From contig JAQWAL010000003.1 in assembly GCA_028707695.1 (NCBI GenBank), forward strand, positions 32,824-96,823: DNA of 64,000 bases, in the 5' to 3' direction. Both the position numbers and the translations under genes were made by a program. Source of the stretch: Bacteroidales bacterium. GTDB lineage: Bacteria > Bacteroidota > Bacteroidia > Bacteroidales > UBA932. Under the pieces are notes generated by a model, which had not been told where the DNA came from, searched no databases, and worked only from the letters and a program-made list of their open reading frames with translations. Of the stretch, positions 37,620 to 46,282 are shown piece after piece; position 1 is the stretch's first letter, and every line of letters begins with the position of its first letter.

Positions 37620-39194
37620 ATGTCTAGTCAAAGCAAGTTCAAGATACCACACACATATGTGATTATTTTTGCTCTGGTTGTATTTAGTGCGTTGGTCACT
37701 TTTATTGTTCCGGGAGGAGAGTACAACAAAGATACCATGGAGTTTAGCTATGTCGAGTCTTCTCCTCAAAGTTGGCAGGTTTTGACTGCTTTCTTCCATG
37801 GCTTCACAAGGCAAGCCGGGATTATTGTTTTCATATTGGTAATAGGGGCTGCATTTTGGGTTGTGAATTCTTGCAAAGCTATAGATGCCGGTATCTTATC
37901 CTTTTTGAATTTTACAAAGAAACTTGAAAGCTACAAGGTATTCAAAGGTATTGGTGTCAATAATATTGTCATTGTATTGATAATGTTAATGTTCAGTATG
38001 TTCGGAGCTGTATTTGGCATGAGTGAAGAGACGATTGCTTTTACAATAATCATTATACCTTTGGCAATTTCCATGGGTTATGATTCAATAACAGGATTGG
38101 CCATGGTATATTTAGCTGCTCATGTTGGTTTTGCAGGAGCAATTTTGAACCCTTTCACAATTGGGATTGCACAGGATATTGCGGGGTTACCCATTTTTTC
38201 GGGAATTGAGTACCGTTTGTTTTGTTGGGTTATACTTAATATCCTGACGATTTCTGTTGTTTTGTGGTATGCTGCCAGAATTAAAAAAAATCCGTTGAAA
38301 TCTCCTGTTTATAAAGAAGATGAATATTGGAGGAAAAGGAAAGTGCAACAAGAGGGAGAAGAAATTGTTTACAATACTCCAAAAGCAGCCTGGGTATCAT
38401 ATTTTATTACTTTGGCAGTGCTGTTGCCTTTCTCTGTGGTTTTTCACCATACATCGATAAAAATTGGCAGTTCAGTTTTTGATATTCCTTTTTTGATCCC
38501 GGTTCTTTCTATATTGTTTGCTTATTCAGGTTACCGTTCGTTGGAAAAATCGATGCATTTTTATGTGTTGGGCTTGCTTTTCTTTACTATTATTTTCTTG
38601 GTTGTGGGAGTTATGGGCTATGGTTGGTATATTGGAGAAATCTCTGCATTGTTCCTGGCTTTGGGAATTTTGAGTGGAATTGCAGCCGGCTATGGAGCTA
38701 ATGAGATTGTTGCCAAACTAACTGAAGGAGCAAAGGATATCCTGACAGCTGCATTGGTTGTGGGTCTTGCTGCGGGTATTATTGTTATCCTTGAAGATGG
38801 CAAGGTGATTGACACTTTGTTGTACAGGATGTCCTCTGCTATGGATGATGTTGGTAAAGAGGCTTCGGTTGGGGTGATGTATGCAATCCAGACACTTATA
38901 AACATTGCAATACCTTCTGCTAGTGCCAAGGCAGCCATAACCATGCCTATAATGGCTCCTTTTTCCGATTTGATAGGAGTGTCTAGGCAGGCTACAGTAC
39001 TGGCTTTCCAGTTTGGAGATGGCTTTACCAACATGATAACACCCACCTCCGGTATTCTGATTGCAGTTTTGACAATAGCGAGGGTGCCTTACGGTAAATG
39101 GTTCAAGCTAGTATTACCCTTTATTCTGTTACTTGTTTTGGTTGGTTTTTTATTATTGTTGCCAACACTTTACCTTGAGATTAACGGTTTTTGA
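37620..39194 (+). CDS. YfcC-family C4-dicarboxylate/amino-acid-type carrier
   Basis: A 524-residue polytopic transporter of the YfcC/AbgT-like C4-dicarboxylate family. It opens with FKIPHTYVIIFALVVFSALV and the typical FIVPGGEY, contains GMSEETIAF and a repeated helical core. ITPTSGIL and PSASAKAAITMPIM are family signatures. Specificity may be amino acids, peptides or short-chain carboxylates. Its 3' end overlaps that of the S41 gene by 14 bases. Confidence 0.88.
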   Translation: MSSQSKFKIPHTYVIIFALVVFSALVTFIVPGGEYNKDTMEFSYVESSPQSWQVLTAFFHGFTRQAGIIVFILVIGAAFWVVNSCKAIDAGILSFLNFTKKLESYKVFKGIGVNNIVIVLIMLMFSMFGAVFGMSEETIAFTIIIIPLAISMGYDSITGLAMVYLAAHVGFAGAILNPFTIGIAQDIAGLPIFSGIEYRLFCWVILNILTISVVLWYAARIKKNPLKSPVYKEDEYWRKRKVQQEGEEIVYNTPKAAWVSYFITLAVLLPFSVVFHHTSIKIGSSVFDIPFLIPVLSILFAYSGYRSLEKSMHFYVLGLLFFTIIFLVVGVMGYGWYIGEISALFLALGILSGIAAGYGANEIVAKLTEGAKDILTAALVVGLAAGIIVILEDGKVIDTLLYRMSSAMDDVGKEASVGVMYAIQTLINIAIPSASAKAAITMPIMAPFSDLIGVSRQATVLAFQFGDGFTNMITPTSGILIAVLTIARVPYGKWFKLVLPFILLLVLVGFLLLLPTLYLEINGF

Positions 39195-40569
39195 TTTCAA
39201 CTTTGTAAACCCCGTAATTATCACTGTCTTCTGGTAACGTCAACCTGGTGTGCGATTGGTACAGGGCTGTTGTCGGTTTCATGGGCAGAGCCGGGAATGA
39301 GTTGGTTGTTATGTATTTCATTATAGCATCTACCCAGTCATCTTCCAGTCCAAAATCATGGTAAAGGTCGTCATATCTTGTATGGTCAGGCACAATGCCA
39401 TTTACGTAATGACCGTAACCAGTACTGTTGACTGTGAAGAAACAAATTGGAAGGAATACGTAGTCGGGACTATCGTAGTCACCCTCTGGATATGGCAGCA
39501 CATACATTCCGTTTGGTTTTCCGTAGGTTGTTGTACCTACGTGTATCACATTCATAAGAGGTTTTAGACCGTTCAGGACAACCTCACTTGCAGAGGCGCT
39601 TCCTTTGGTAGTAAGGATAAACAATCTCTCAAGGTCCAGAGCTCCCGGAACCCTTTTGACAATGGTTTGTGAAGATGGGTCGTTATCATTGGAACTGTAC
39701 CTGTCGTTATGTTCCCTTTTTGCTATGACCTTACCCTCTGCAGATGCTGGGGCAAGATAGTTTGCCAAAAGGGCTGTTGCCCTGCTGTCACCCCCTCCGT
39801 TATATCTTAAATCCAGGATTAGCTCCTTGACTCCTGCTGCCTTGAAAAGAGCCATTGCATACTCTATGTCGTCCAGCATACCAGCTTTGAACGACAAGTA
39901 GTGGAAGTAACCAACATTGTGTGGTAGTCCTTTGTAATCATCAGGAGTTATGACCATGCTTTTGAGTGCAGATCTGGTACTGACCTCCCTGGCAGTTGCT
40001 GTAAATGTAAACGGAACCCCGTTGTAATCGGAAAATGTGAAGGTATTAGTCTTGTTGTTATAAGTGGAGTTGAAAGAACCGTTTGCAATGAGGGTGTTGA
40101 CTGGTACGTCGTTGAGATGGGTAAGGCGATAGCCTCTTTTGACATTGTTGTCTGCCATGGGAGAACCCGGGTGAACATACCTTACCCTTACGCTATAGTC
40201 GTTGTAATACTCTATTGCTTGGCCAATGCTCATGCCGTATGTCTCAACTATGCCGGTTTCTGAACTAAGGTACTCCTTTCCTGTCATCATCCACGACCAC
40301 CTGTCCTGTGCAACAATCAAGGTGTCGAAATAGCCTTCAATCGTGGGTATGGGTTTTGGGTTTATATTGCGCGGCACATCGGAATACCAGTAGTAAATAT
40401 CTGTCATCAAGTCAAAAGCATATTGCTTAATGTTTTTAAGCGGGTCCACAATATCTTGGTCGGGATCGGGATCCGGAATATCTTCTTTCTCACAAGACAT
40501 TGGAAACAAAGAGAGTGTGAAAGCGATTACGGCCAAAATTATGGTTCTGAATGGAACTGTTGTTTTCAT
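39181..40569 (-). CDS. S41-family peptidase lipoprotein
   Basis: A 462-residue lipoprotein peptidase. MKTTVPFRTIILAVIAFTLS with Cys in FPMSC is the signal. A PDZ-like insert (about 130-190) and the S41 catalytic region follow: ILDLRYNGGGDSRA strand and the serine in LTTKGSASASEVVLNGL. It resembles Bacteroidota S41 lipoproteins of unknown substrates. The tail overlaps the YfcC gene. Confidence 0.9.
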   Translation of the reverse strand: MKTTVPFRTIILAVIAFTLSLFPMSCEKEDIPDPDPDQDIVDPLKNIKQYAFDLMTDIYYWYSDVPRNINPKPIPTIEGYFDTLIVAQDRWSWMMTGKEYLSSETGIVETYGMSIGQAIEYYNDYSVRVRYVHPGSPMADNNVKRGYRLTHLNDVPVNTLIANGSFNSTYNNKTNTFTFSDYNGVPFTFTATAREVSTRSALKSMVITPDDYKGLPHNVGYFHYLSFKAGMLDDIEYAMALFKAAGVKELILDLRYNGGGDSRATALLANYLAPASAEGKVIAKREHNDRYSSNDNDPSSQTIVKRVPGALDLERLFILTTKGSASASEVVLNGLKPLMNVIHVGTTTYGKPNGMYVLPYPEGDYDSPDYVFLPICFFTVNSTGYGHYVNGIVPDHTRYDDLYHDFGLEDDWVDAIMKYITTNSFPALPMKPTTALYQSHTRLTLPEDSDNYGVYKVEIKNR

Positions 40570-40685
40570 TTGAATAAATTTTATTCAAAAATAAACATTT
40601 TATACCATATCTTGTTATAACATTAACCAACATATTTAGAGTTGGATTAATTTATTAAAGACATTTGTCATTAAAAACATATATT

Positions 40686-41243
40686 ATGCAAACACCACTA
40701 AACAACGAACAAACTCTTTATTTATGTTCTGTAGAAAGAAAGAATGTATTTCATTTGAAAGGAAATCCTGCAACTTTGGTAGGTAACCCTGTAAAAGTTG
40801 GTGATGAGGCTCCTGAGATTATTGCATCGGATAGTGCTTTCAAAGATGTAAAGCTCTCCGATTTCCACGACAAAATTGTTGTCTTGAGCGTGTTCCCTTC
40901 CATTGATACTCCAATTTGTGCCAATCAAACAAGAACTTTCAACAAGAAAGCAACAAGCTTGTCCGATGATGTTGCCATAGTGACCATATCAAAAGATTTG
41001 CCTTTTGCTTTGGGTCGTTTTTGTGCTGCAGAGGGAATTGATAAAGTTTATACTTTGTCTGACTTCAAATTCTCAAGGTTTGGTTTGGAATATGGCTTCT
41101 TGGTAAAGGAAAACCAGTTGCTTGCAAGAGGAGTAGTCGTGATAGACAAATCACGTACAGTCAGGTATGTAGAGATTACAAACGATATTTTGGATGAACC
41201 GGATTATGACAAAGCAATGGCTGCTGTCAAAGAGCTGTTGTAA
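40686..41243 (+). CDS. tpx: Thiol peroxidase
   Basis: Peroxiredoxin of the Tpx subfamily; reduces lipid and organic peroxides through the thioredoxin system. Peroxidatic Cys78 is in PSIDTPICANQTRTFN; resolving Cys113 is in DLPFALGRFCAAEGI. The N-terminal ~20 residues are an extra stretch common in some Bacteroidota. Start MQTPLNN is preferred to an upstream TTG. It could be reduced by the nearby Trx/TrxB system. Confidence 0.95.
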   Translation: MQTPLNNEQTLYLCSVERKNVFHLKGNPATLVGNPVKVGDEAPEIIASDSAFKDVKLSDFHDKIVVLSVFPSIDTPICANQTRTFNKKATSLSDDVAIVTISKDLPFALGRFCAAEGIDKVYTLSDFKFSRFGLEYGFLVKENQLLARGVVVIDKSRTVRYVEITNDILDEPDYDKAMAAVKELL

Positions 41244-41353
41244 AATTTTATAAGTATTTAGCGTAAAAGCTCTGTATTTATACAGGCCGAAGGTGATGTT
41301 TTAGGTTAGGTGATAATATGACAGATGTAGGTTTGTATCCATAGCGGAGCATG

Positions 41354-41384
41354 GGACCCGGGAGTAATTCCGGGTCCTTTTTTT
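41354..41384 (+). terminator. Terminator after tpx
   Basis: GGACCCGG and CCGGGTCC flank an 8-base loop (perfect 8-bp GC-rich stem) and are followed by seven T. It overlaps the last base of the convergent DUF454 gene. Confidence 0.9.
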
Positions 41385-41775
41385 ATTCTTTTTTTGTCTT
41401 TTTGGACAAGATGTGGATTGTTACAGCAGAGGCAATTATGAAAAGGATTATCCTGACAATTGTTTTGTCTGTGGCAAAAATAATTGTAGATAGCATTGTC
41501 AACCACATTATGGTTATGGTTCGGGCTTTTAATCTGGCTGGAATCCCCTCCTTGGAAAGATACGATTTGATATAGGGACCTAAATATTTATGGTTTAGCA
41601 ACCATCTCAAATGTTTACGAGAGGAGTTCATGTAAAAATAAGCAGACAGCAGTAAGAAAGGTGTTGTAGGCAACAACGGGAGGAAAATGCCCACTGCTCC
41701 CAAAGCCACAAATATTGATGCCAAGGTAATGTACAGGTATTTTTTAATAATCATTGGCTTGTTTGGTTGACTCAT
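41383..41775 (-). CDS. DUF454 (YbaN-like) inner-membrane protein
   Basis: A 130-residue protein of the YbaN/DUF454 family with about three membrane segments. The signature is LGAVGIFLPLLPTTPFLLLSAYF at about 21-43, a helix pair at 85-125. Unknown function. Its promoter appears to overlap that of the divergent Na+/alanine symporter. Confidence 0.88.
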   Translation of the reverse strand: MSQPNKPMIIKKYLYITLASIFVALGAVGIFLPLLPTTPFLLLSAYFYMNSSRKHLRWLLNHKYLGPYIKSYLSKEGIPARLKARTITIMWLTMLSTIIFATDKTIVRIILFIIASAVTIHILSKKTKKE

Positions 41776-41780
41776 TTTTT

Positions 41781-41788
41781 TAACTTTG
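41781..41788 (+). promoter_or_regulatory. Putative -7 element of the Na+/alanine symporter gene
   Basis: TAACTTTG matches the consensus 40 bases before the AGCS ATG. The next 8 bases are the mirror-sense -7 of DUF454, so they abut. Confidence 0.45.
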
Positions 41789-41796
41789 CAAAGATA
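41789..41796 (-). promoter_or_regulatory. Putative -7 element of DUF454
   Basis: TATCTTTG on the minus strand, 13 bases before the DUF454 ATG, directly abutting the divergent -7 element. Confidence 0.45.
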
Positions 41797-41828
41797 CTTA
41801 ACTAAAACAAAAACTTTAAACTTAAACT

Positions 41829-43181
41829 ATGGAAAACTTCTCTGCTATAGTAGAGAAAGTGAGTTCCCTGTTATGGGGTTGGCCTATGATAGTGCTATTG
41901 CTAGGAACTCATATCTACTTGACAATCATTTTGAAATTTCCCCAAAGAAAAATCCTTACCGCAATCAGGTTATCTGTGACCAAAGACAAAGCTGGAGCTG
42001 GAGATGTTTCCCAATTTGGGGCTCTTGCCACATCTTTGGCAGCTACCATTGGTACGGGTAACATTATAGGTGTGGCTACTGCAGTTGCCCTGGGTGGCCC
42101 TGGAGCAGTACTTTGGTGCTGGATAACAGGTGTCTTTGGGATTGCTACAAAATATTCAGAGGGTTTGCTTGCAATCAAATACAGGGTAAAGACAGAGGAT
42201 GGAACAATGATTGGTGGTCCTATGTTCGCTTTGGAAAAAGGTTTAAAATTGAAATGGATGGCTGTTTTGTTTTGTATTTTCACTGCTGTTGCAGCATTTG
42301 GCATAGGGAATACAGTGCAAGCAAATTCGATTGCTCTCCTGTTGAATGAAACCTATTCTGTGTCACCTTATATCACTGGTATAGTAGTTAGTTTGGCAAC
42401 TGCTCTGGTAATCATTTTCGGAGTCAAAGGAATTGCCAAAGTGTGTGGTACTTTGGTGCCGTTCATGGCTTTGTTCTATGTGTTGGGATGCCTTTACATA
42501 TTGTTTGTAAACTCTGCATATCTTGGGGATACTATCTCTTTGATAGTAAACTCTGCCTTTAGTCCAAGAGCGGCCGGAGGTGGTTTTGTGGGGACAACAG
42601 TGATGATGGCAGCGAGATTTGGAATTGCCAGAGGGCTGTTTTCAAATGAATCTGGCTTGGGGTCTGCCCCAATAGTGGCGGCAGCTGCACAAACCCGTAA
42701 TCCTGTGAGGCAAGCATTGGTTTCCTCTTCGGGTACTTTCTGGGATACCGTTGTGGTTTGTGCCTTAACGGGTCTTGTTTTGGTTAGCTCAATTATTGCT
42801 CATCCTGATATTGATCATACACAAGGTGGAGCATTGACAAAAGCTGCTTTTTCCAAAATCCCTTATGTTGGTAATCTTATACTTTCGGTGGGTATTGTGA
42901 CTTTTGCTTTTTCCACTATCCTTGGATGGTCATATTATGGAGAGAAAGCTGTCGAGTACCTTGGAGGGAAAAAACTTATTGTTTATTACAGGATCCTGTG
43001 GATATTGGCTATTTATGTTGGTGCTGTTTTGAACCTATCCTTGGTATGGGGTATCGCAGATAGCATGAATGCGCTTATGGCTATCCCGAACCTGATTGCA
43101 TTGATCTTATTATCAGGGGTAATTGTCAAGGAGACAAACAAATATTTGTGGAACGGGCAAATTGATGCAGAGGGGGAATAA
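41829..43181 (+). CDS. AGCS-family sodium:alanine/amino-acid symporter
   Basis: A 450-residue transporter of the AGCS family, which takes up alanine or glycine with Na+. Family segments: LATSLAATIGTGNIIGVATAVALGGPGAVLW in pieces, GPMFALEKGL, ARFGIARGLFSNESGLGSAPI and WGIADSMNALMAIPNLIAL. About 11 helices. A strong bidirectional terminator follows. Confidence 0.93.
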   Translation: MENFSAIVEKVSSLLWGWPMIVLLLGTHIYLTIILKFPQRKILTAIRLSVTKDKAGAGDVSQFGALATSLAATIGTGNIIGVATAVALGGPGAVLWCWITGVFGIATKYSEGLLAIKYRVKTEDGTMIGGPMFALEKGLKLKWMAVLFCIFTAVAAFGIGNTVQANSIALLLNETYSVSPYITGIVVSLATALVIIFGVKGIAKVCGTLVPFMALFYVLGCLYILFVNSAYLGDTISLIVNSAFSPRAAGGGFVGTTVMMAARFGIARGLFSNESGLGSAPIVAAAAQTRNPVRQALVSSSGTFWDTVVVCALTGLVLVSSIIAHPDIDHTQGGALTKAAFSKIPYVGNLILSVGIVTFAFSTILGWSYYGEKAVEYLGGKKLIVYYRILWILAIYVGAVLNLSLVWGIADSMNALMAIPNLIALILLSGVIVKETNKYLWNGQIDAEGE

Positions 43182-43200
43182 ATAATAGATTGGTAAAAAA

Positions 43201-43237
43201 AAGAGGGCGACTAAAAAGTAAAGTCGCCCTCTTTTTT
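43201..43237. terminator. Bidirectional terminator between the symporter and M49 genes
   Basis: AAGAGGGCGAC and GTCGCCCTCTT form a perfect 11-bp stem with an 11-base loop and T-runs on both strands; convergent genes end on each side. Confidence 0.92.
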
Positions 43238-43251
43238 ATTCAGGAAAATAA

Positions 43252-45252
43252 TTACAAAAAGCTATATTTTTTGCCATAATCCAGCATTTGTTGCAGGAAG
43301 TCCGAAGGATACTCAACTTTATAGTCTGTTATCCTGCCATTTTCCGTTACCGGGATTATATCTGGGTTTATGAAACCTCCGTAAGGTTTAAGATCGAGTG
43401 ATGCGTACCTTTCTTTTAGTTCTTTGTGTAAATCCTGGTCAATATCCACAGCGTAGGTTTCTATCAAATCTTTACCAGCATTGTAGTCTCCCTGTGATTT
43501 GACACGTTGTAGTTCTTTGAGCAGTTCTCCAAACAATCTCCTTAACTTGGTGTAATCGTTGATGACAAAATAGGTTTTTCCATCCTTCTCCTTTTTTTCT
43601 ATTACGTTGTCCTTTTGTCCATTTTCGTAACACCATTCAGATATAAGTTTCCTAGCCTGCATGTGAGCTTGTGTAACATTTTTGCCCAGATCTATCCTCA
43701 CGAATTGAGTGAATATACCATTCCGAATATAAGAGAGGTAGGAAGCCTTATATGCTTCTGAATCTGGAAGAATACCAAGGTCAACTAGTTTGGGGTCGGC
43801 CATATAGTATAATGCAAAGATATCTGCCCTAGCCTCTTCCAGAGGAGAACTGAATTCCTTAAGTGCGTTGGGTGAGGTACCTTCCTTTAGTTGACCAGAG
43901 CCGTGTCCCAGGCATTCGTGGAGGTCTGTGTGTATATTGTTTGTAAGGGTTCCATATTTTTTCAACAAATCAATCTCTGCCTGGTCCCATGAAAATTCTG
44001 TTGTCATGCTTTTTGGAGCTTCTTGTGATGCCATATCGTATGCTTCACTAATGTTTGCAATTGTTACAGATTTTGAACCATGTTCTTTCCTGATCCAATC
44101 GGCGTTCGGAAGGTTTATTCCCAGGGGAGATGTTGGATGGCAATCGCCTCCCAGTTGAGCTACTGTGATTACTTTTGCAGATACTCCCTTTACCTCTTTT
44201 TTCTTGAATTCCGGATTGATAGGGGAGTTGTCCTCGAACCATTGGGCATTGCTGCTTATAATATCTGTCCTTTTGGAAGCTTCAATATCTTTGAAATTCA
44301 CGACTGATTCCCATGTGGCTTTCATTCCAAGCGGGTCGTTGTAAGTTTCTATAAACCCGTTGATGAAATCAACCTGGCTGGAAGTATCTTTTACCCAAGC
44401 AACATTATATTTGTCCCAGGTTTTAAGGTTTCCGGTCTTATAGTATTGTGTCAATAGTGAGATATACTCTTTTTGGGTGTCGTTTTCTGCACATTTTAAT
44501 GCATTTTCCAAATGAAATATTATTTGTTTGATTGCCGGACCGTAAAGACCGTCTATTTTGTACACCTCTTCTGAAATTGTCCCGTTTGTTTTAACCAACC
44601 TTGAGTTCAATCCGTAAGAAACCGGGGTCACGTCAGATGGATCTTCCATTTTGGCGTAGAATTTTTCTGCCTCTTCCCTTGTTACGTTTTCATAAAAATT
44701 TACAGAGCTGCCCAAAAGCAGGTCTCCTTTTCCGGAAATGTTTTTCCTTTGGGGATAAAGGTTAGGATCGTAAATAATTGGCAGGATATCACTTGAAATT
44801 TCCTCCTGACCACTTTGTGTCAGAAGTTGCCCGAAATACTCTTGGCTGCATCCTGGTGTGAATTTGTCCTCTGCATAATGGTGGTGAATTCCATTACTGA
44901 AAAAGACCCTTTTTGCGTAAATTTCAAATTCCTTGTAATCTTGGCTTTCCTTTTCTCCATTGTAATTTTCGAATATTTTTTCCAGTACCTTCCTTACTTT
45001 CAAGCCATGCTTGAAATTTTGGTCCCAAAAAATATCCCTGCCTGCTTTTGCTGCCTCGCTTAAATGATATATATACTCTTTTTGGTTGAATGACAAATTT
45101 TCCCATCCGGGAATTTTGTACCGGATGACCCTCAGGTCGGCAAATTCATCTGCAAGGTACCGGAATTCTTCTTTGCCGTTTTTCTGTGTTACACAGCTAG
45201 TAGCCGCAAAGCTTAATGTAAATGTTAGAAACATAAATTTTAAGTACTTCAT
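43252..45252 (-). CDS. M49-family (dipeptidyl peptidase III-like) lipoprotein
   Basis: A 666-residue zinc exopeptidase. The M49 zinc motif HECLGH (family HELLGH) is in HTDLHECLGHGSGQL, followed by the second ligand motif EEARAD in SSPLEEARADIFALYY. The N-terminus MKYLKFMFLTFTLSFAATSC is a lipoprotein signal with a lipobox cysteine at residue 20. Dipeptide release from oligopeptides is expected in the periplasm. Confidence 0.93.
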   Translation of the reverse strand: MKYLKFMFLTFTLSFAATSCVTQKNGKEEFRYLADEFADLRVIRYKIPGWENLSFNQKEYIYHLSEAAKAGRDIFWDQNFKHGLKVRKVLEKIFENYNGEKESQDYKEFEIYAKRVFFSNGIHHHYAEDKFTPGCSQEYFGQLLTQSGQEEISSDILPIIYDPNLYPQRKNISGKGDLLLGSSVNFYENVTREEAEKFYAKMEDPSDVTPVSYGLNSRLVKTNGTISEEVYKIDGLYGPAIKQIIFHLENALKCAENDTQKEYISLLTQYYKTGNLKTWDKYNVAWVKDTSSQVDFINGFIETYNDPLGMKATWESVVNFKDIEASKRTDIISSNAQWFEDNSPINPEFKKKEVKGVSAKVITVAQLGGDCHPTSPLGINLPNADWIRKEHGSKSVTIANISEAYDMASQEAPKSMTTEFSWDQAEIDLLKKYGTLTNNIHTDLHECLGHGSGQLKEGTSPNALKEFSSPLEEARADIFALYYMADPKLVDLGILPDSEAYKASYLSYIRNGIFTQFVRIDLGKNVTQAHMQARKLISEWCYENGQKDNVIEKKEKDGKTYFVINDYTKLRRLFGELLKELQRVKSQGDYNAGKDLIETYAVDIDQDLHKELKERYASLDLKPYGGFINPDIIPVTENGRITDYKVEYPSDFLQQMLDYGKKYSFL

Positions 45253-45264
45253 AATAATATTTGA

Positions 45265-45621
45265 TTATTCGTTTTTGTTTTCTACATCATGAGAACCATT
45301 TTCAGCAGGGTCAGAATCAACATTTAACTTTATTTCATCTTCCTGTGGTTCGGATGGTTTGTCGCTGGTCTCCTTTATTGTCTGGAACTGTCGGACAATA
45401 AATTCATATACATTTTTGGCTGTTTTGATAAATGGAACGATTAGTGATATGCGTGTTACCAAAAGCGTTAGGAACCTGGTTATACTCAAGCTTTCTTTCA
45501 ATCCTGAATATTCGATTTTCATTTGCATCTCCTTCATATTTATCTCTCCGTCTACTTTTAATCTCTCTGCCTTTAATTGGGACATGCTTTTTATTTGGGA
45601 GTACATGTTTCTGTTTTTCAT
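45265..45621 (-). CDS. Hypothetical protein with one hydrophobic segment
   Basis: A 118-residue protein: a basic, helical N-terminus (about 1-40), a hydrophobic segment near 46-70 (SITRFLTLLVTRISLIVPFI), and an acidic, Asp/Glu-rich C-terminus. Its start overlaps the holin-like gene stop by 4 bases (ATGA), so it is co-translated and probably works with it at the membrane. Not recognised. Confidence 0.6.
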   Translation of the reverse strand: MKNRNMYSQIKSMSQLKAERLKVDGEINMKEMQMKIEYSGLKESLSITRFLTLLVTRISLIVPFIKTAKNVYEFIVRQFQTIKETSDKPSEPQEDEIKLNVDSDPAENGSHDVENKNE

Positions 45622-46001
45622 TTGTTTTCCTCCTGGTTGGTTGTTTCAAATAACATGGATATGAATAATCTTACCATAGAGTCTATAAAAAAGGTTTTAC
45701 GCTTTAAAAAAACAACAAAGGCAAACAGAACGAATAGTGACGCTGTAGTAAGTGCGCCTGCTGCTTTTGAATTAAGTAAGTCGCCTATGTACCAGCTAAA
45801 TGCAGAGGCAAGGAATGCAGTAGCAATCCCCAACAAAATCAAAAGTGTAACTGAATACAAAATTTTGGAAAACAGTACCGACAAACTTTCTGCCATTTTA
45901 AGTTTCATTGCATCAATCTGCAGGTCTGCATACTCTTTGGCTGAGCCTGCCAGGTTTTCTGCCCTGGAGGCAGGACCTTTCTCTTCTTTTTGTTTTTCCA
46001 T
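45618..46001 (-). CDS. Phage-holin-family / YqjE-like membrane protein
   Basis: A 127-residue protein with two adjacent helices (about 46-72 and 80-99) after a charged helical N-terminus (AENLAGSAKEYADLQIDAMKL), the pattern of the phage-holin/Actinobacterial Holin-X (YqjE) family. No phage context is present, so a membrane stress role is more likely. Followed by the 118-residue protein. Confidence 0.75.
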   Translation of the reverse strand: MEKQKEEKGPASRAENLAGSAKEYADLQIDAMKLKMAESLSVLFSKILYSVTLLILLGIATAFLASAFSWYIGDLLNSKAAGALTTASLFVLFAFVVFLKRKTFFIDSMVRLFISMLFETTNQEENK

Positions 46002-46017
46002 AAGAATTGATTTTTAA

Positions 46018-46025
46018 CAAAGATA
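46018..46025 (-). promoter_or_regulatory. Putative -7 element of the holin-like gene
   Basis: TATCTTTG on the minus strand, 16 bases before the ATG. Confidence 0.4.
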
Positions 46026-46037
46026 TATTTTTTTAAC

Positions 46038-46045
46038 TACTTTTG
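46038..46045 (+). promoter_or_regulatory. Putative -7 element upstream of the DUF486 remnant
   Basis: TACTTTTG matches TAnnTTTG, 23 bases before the ATG of the deleted DUF486 gene; its promoter may persist. Confidence 0.35.
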
Positions 46046-46068
46046 CCGCCGGTTTTTTCTTGAATATT

Positions 46069-46212
46069 ATGAGCAAAGGTGTATTAAGTATTTTGTTACT
46101 ATTGGTTTCCAATAGTTTTATGACAATGGCCTGGTATGGTCATCTTAAATTTGGAACAGATAATAAAATAGGGAAATATGTTTTGGCAGTTTTCTTCATT
46201 TTCAAGGATTAG
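46069..46212 (+). pseudogene. DUF486 membrane protein, internally deleted in frame
   Basis: Forty-seven codons. The first ~30 residues (LLLLVSNSFMTMAWYGHLKF) match the N-terminus of DUF486 proteins, which are normally about 110-120 residues with several helices. The last eight residues (AVFFIFKD) resemble the DUF486 C-terminus (AVYFVFK-type). Roughly 190-200 bases in between seem to be missing with the frame kept. It could still be translated as a small peptide. Family recognition is from memory of the motif; the C-terminal match is short. Confidence 0.65.
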
Positions 46213-46214
46213 AC

Positions 46215-46244
46215 AAAAAACCAACCAAAATTGCTTTTGGCTGG
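46215..46244 (-). terminator. Terminator of the NahK-like kinase gene
   Basis: On the minus strand CCAGCCAAAA, loop GCAA, TTTTGGTTGG (one mismatch), then six T. It sits 39 bases after the kinase stop and after the plus-strand DUF486 remnant. Confidence 0.75.
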
Positions 46245-46282
46245 CCTGTTTTTGGATACAATCTTTCTTTTAACTTTTAACC

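Noticed and set aside
41269..41351. tRNA-like folding before the tpx terminator
   Set aside because: The terminal stem has several wobble pairs, the T-arm and D-arm do not fold, and there is no TTC-type T-loop or 3' CCA.
45618..46001. Prophage remnant based on the holin-family protein
   Set aside because: No other phage gene is present; YqjE-like proteins are common chromosomal membrane proteins.
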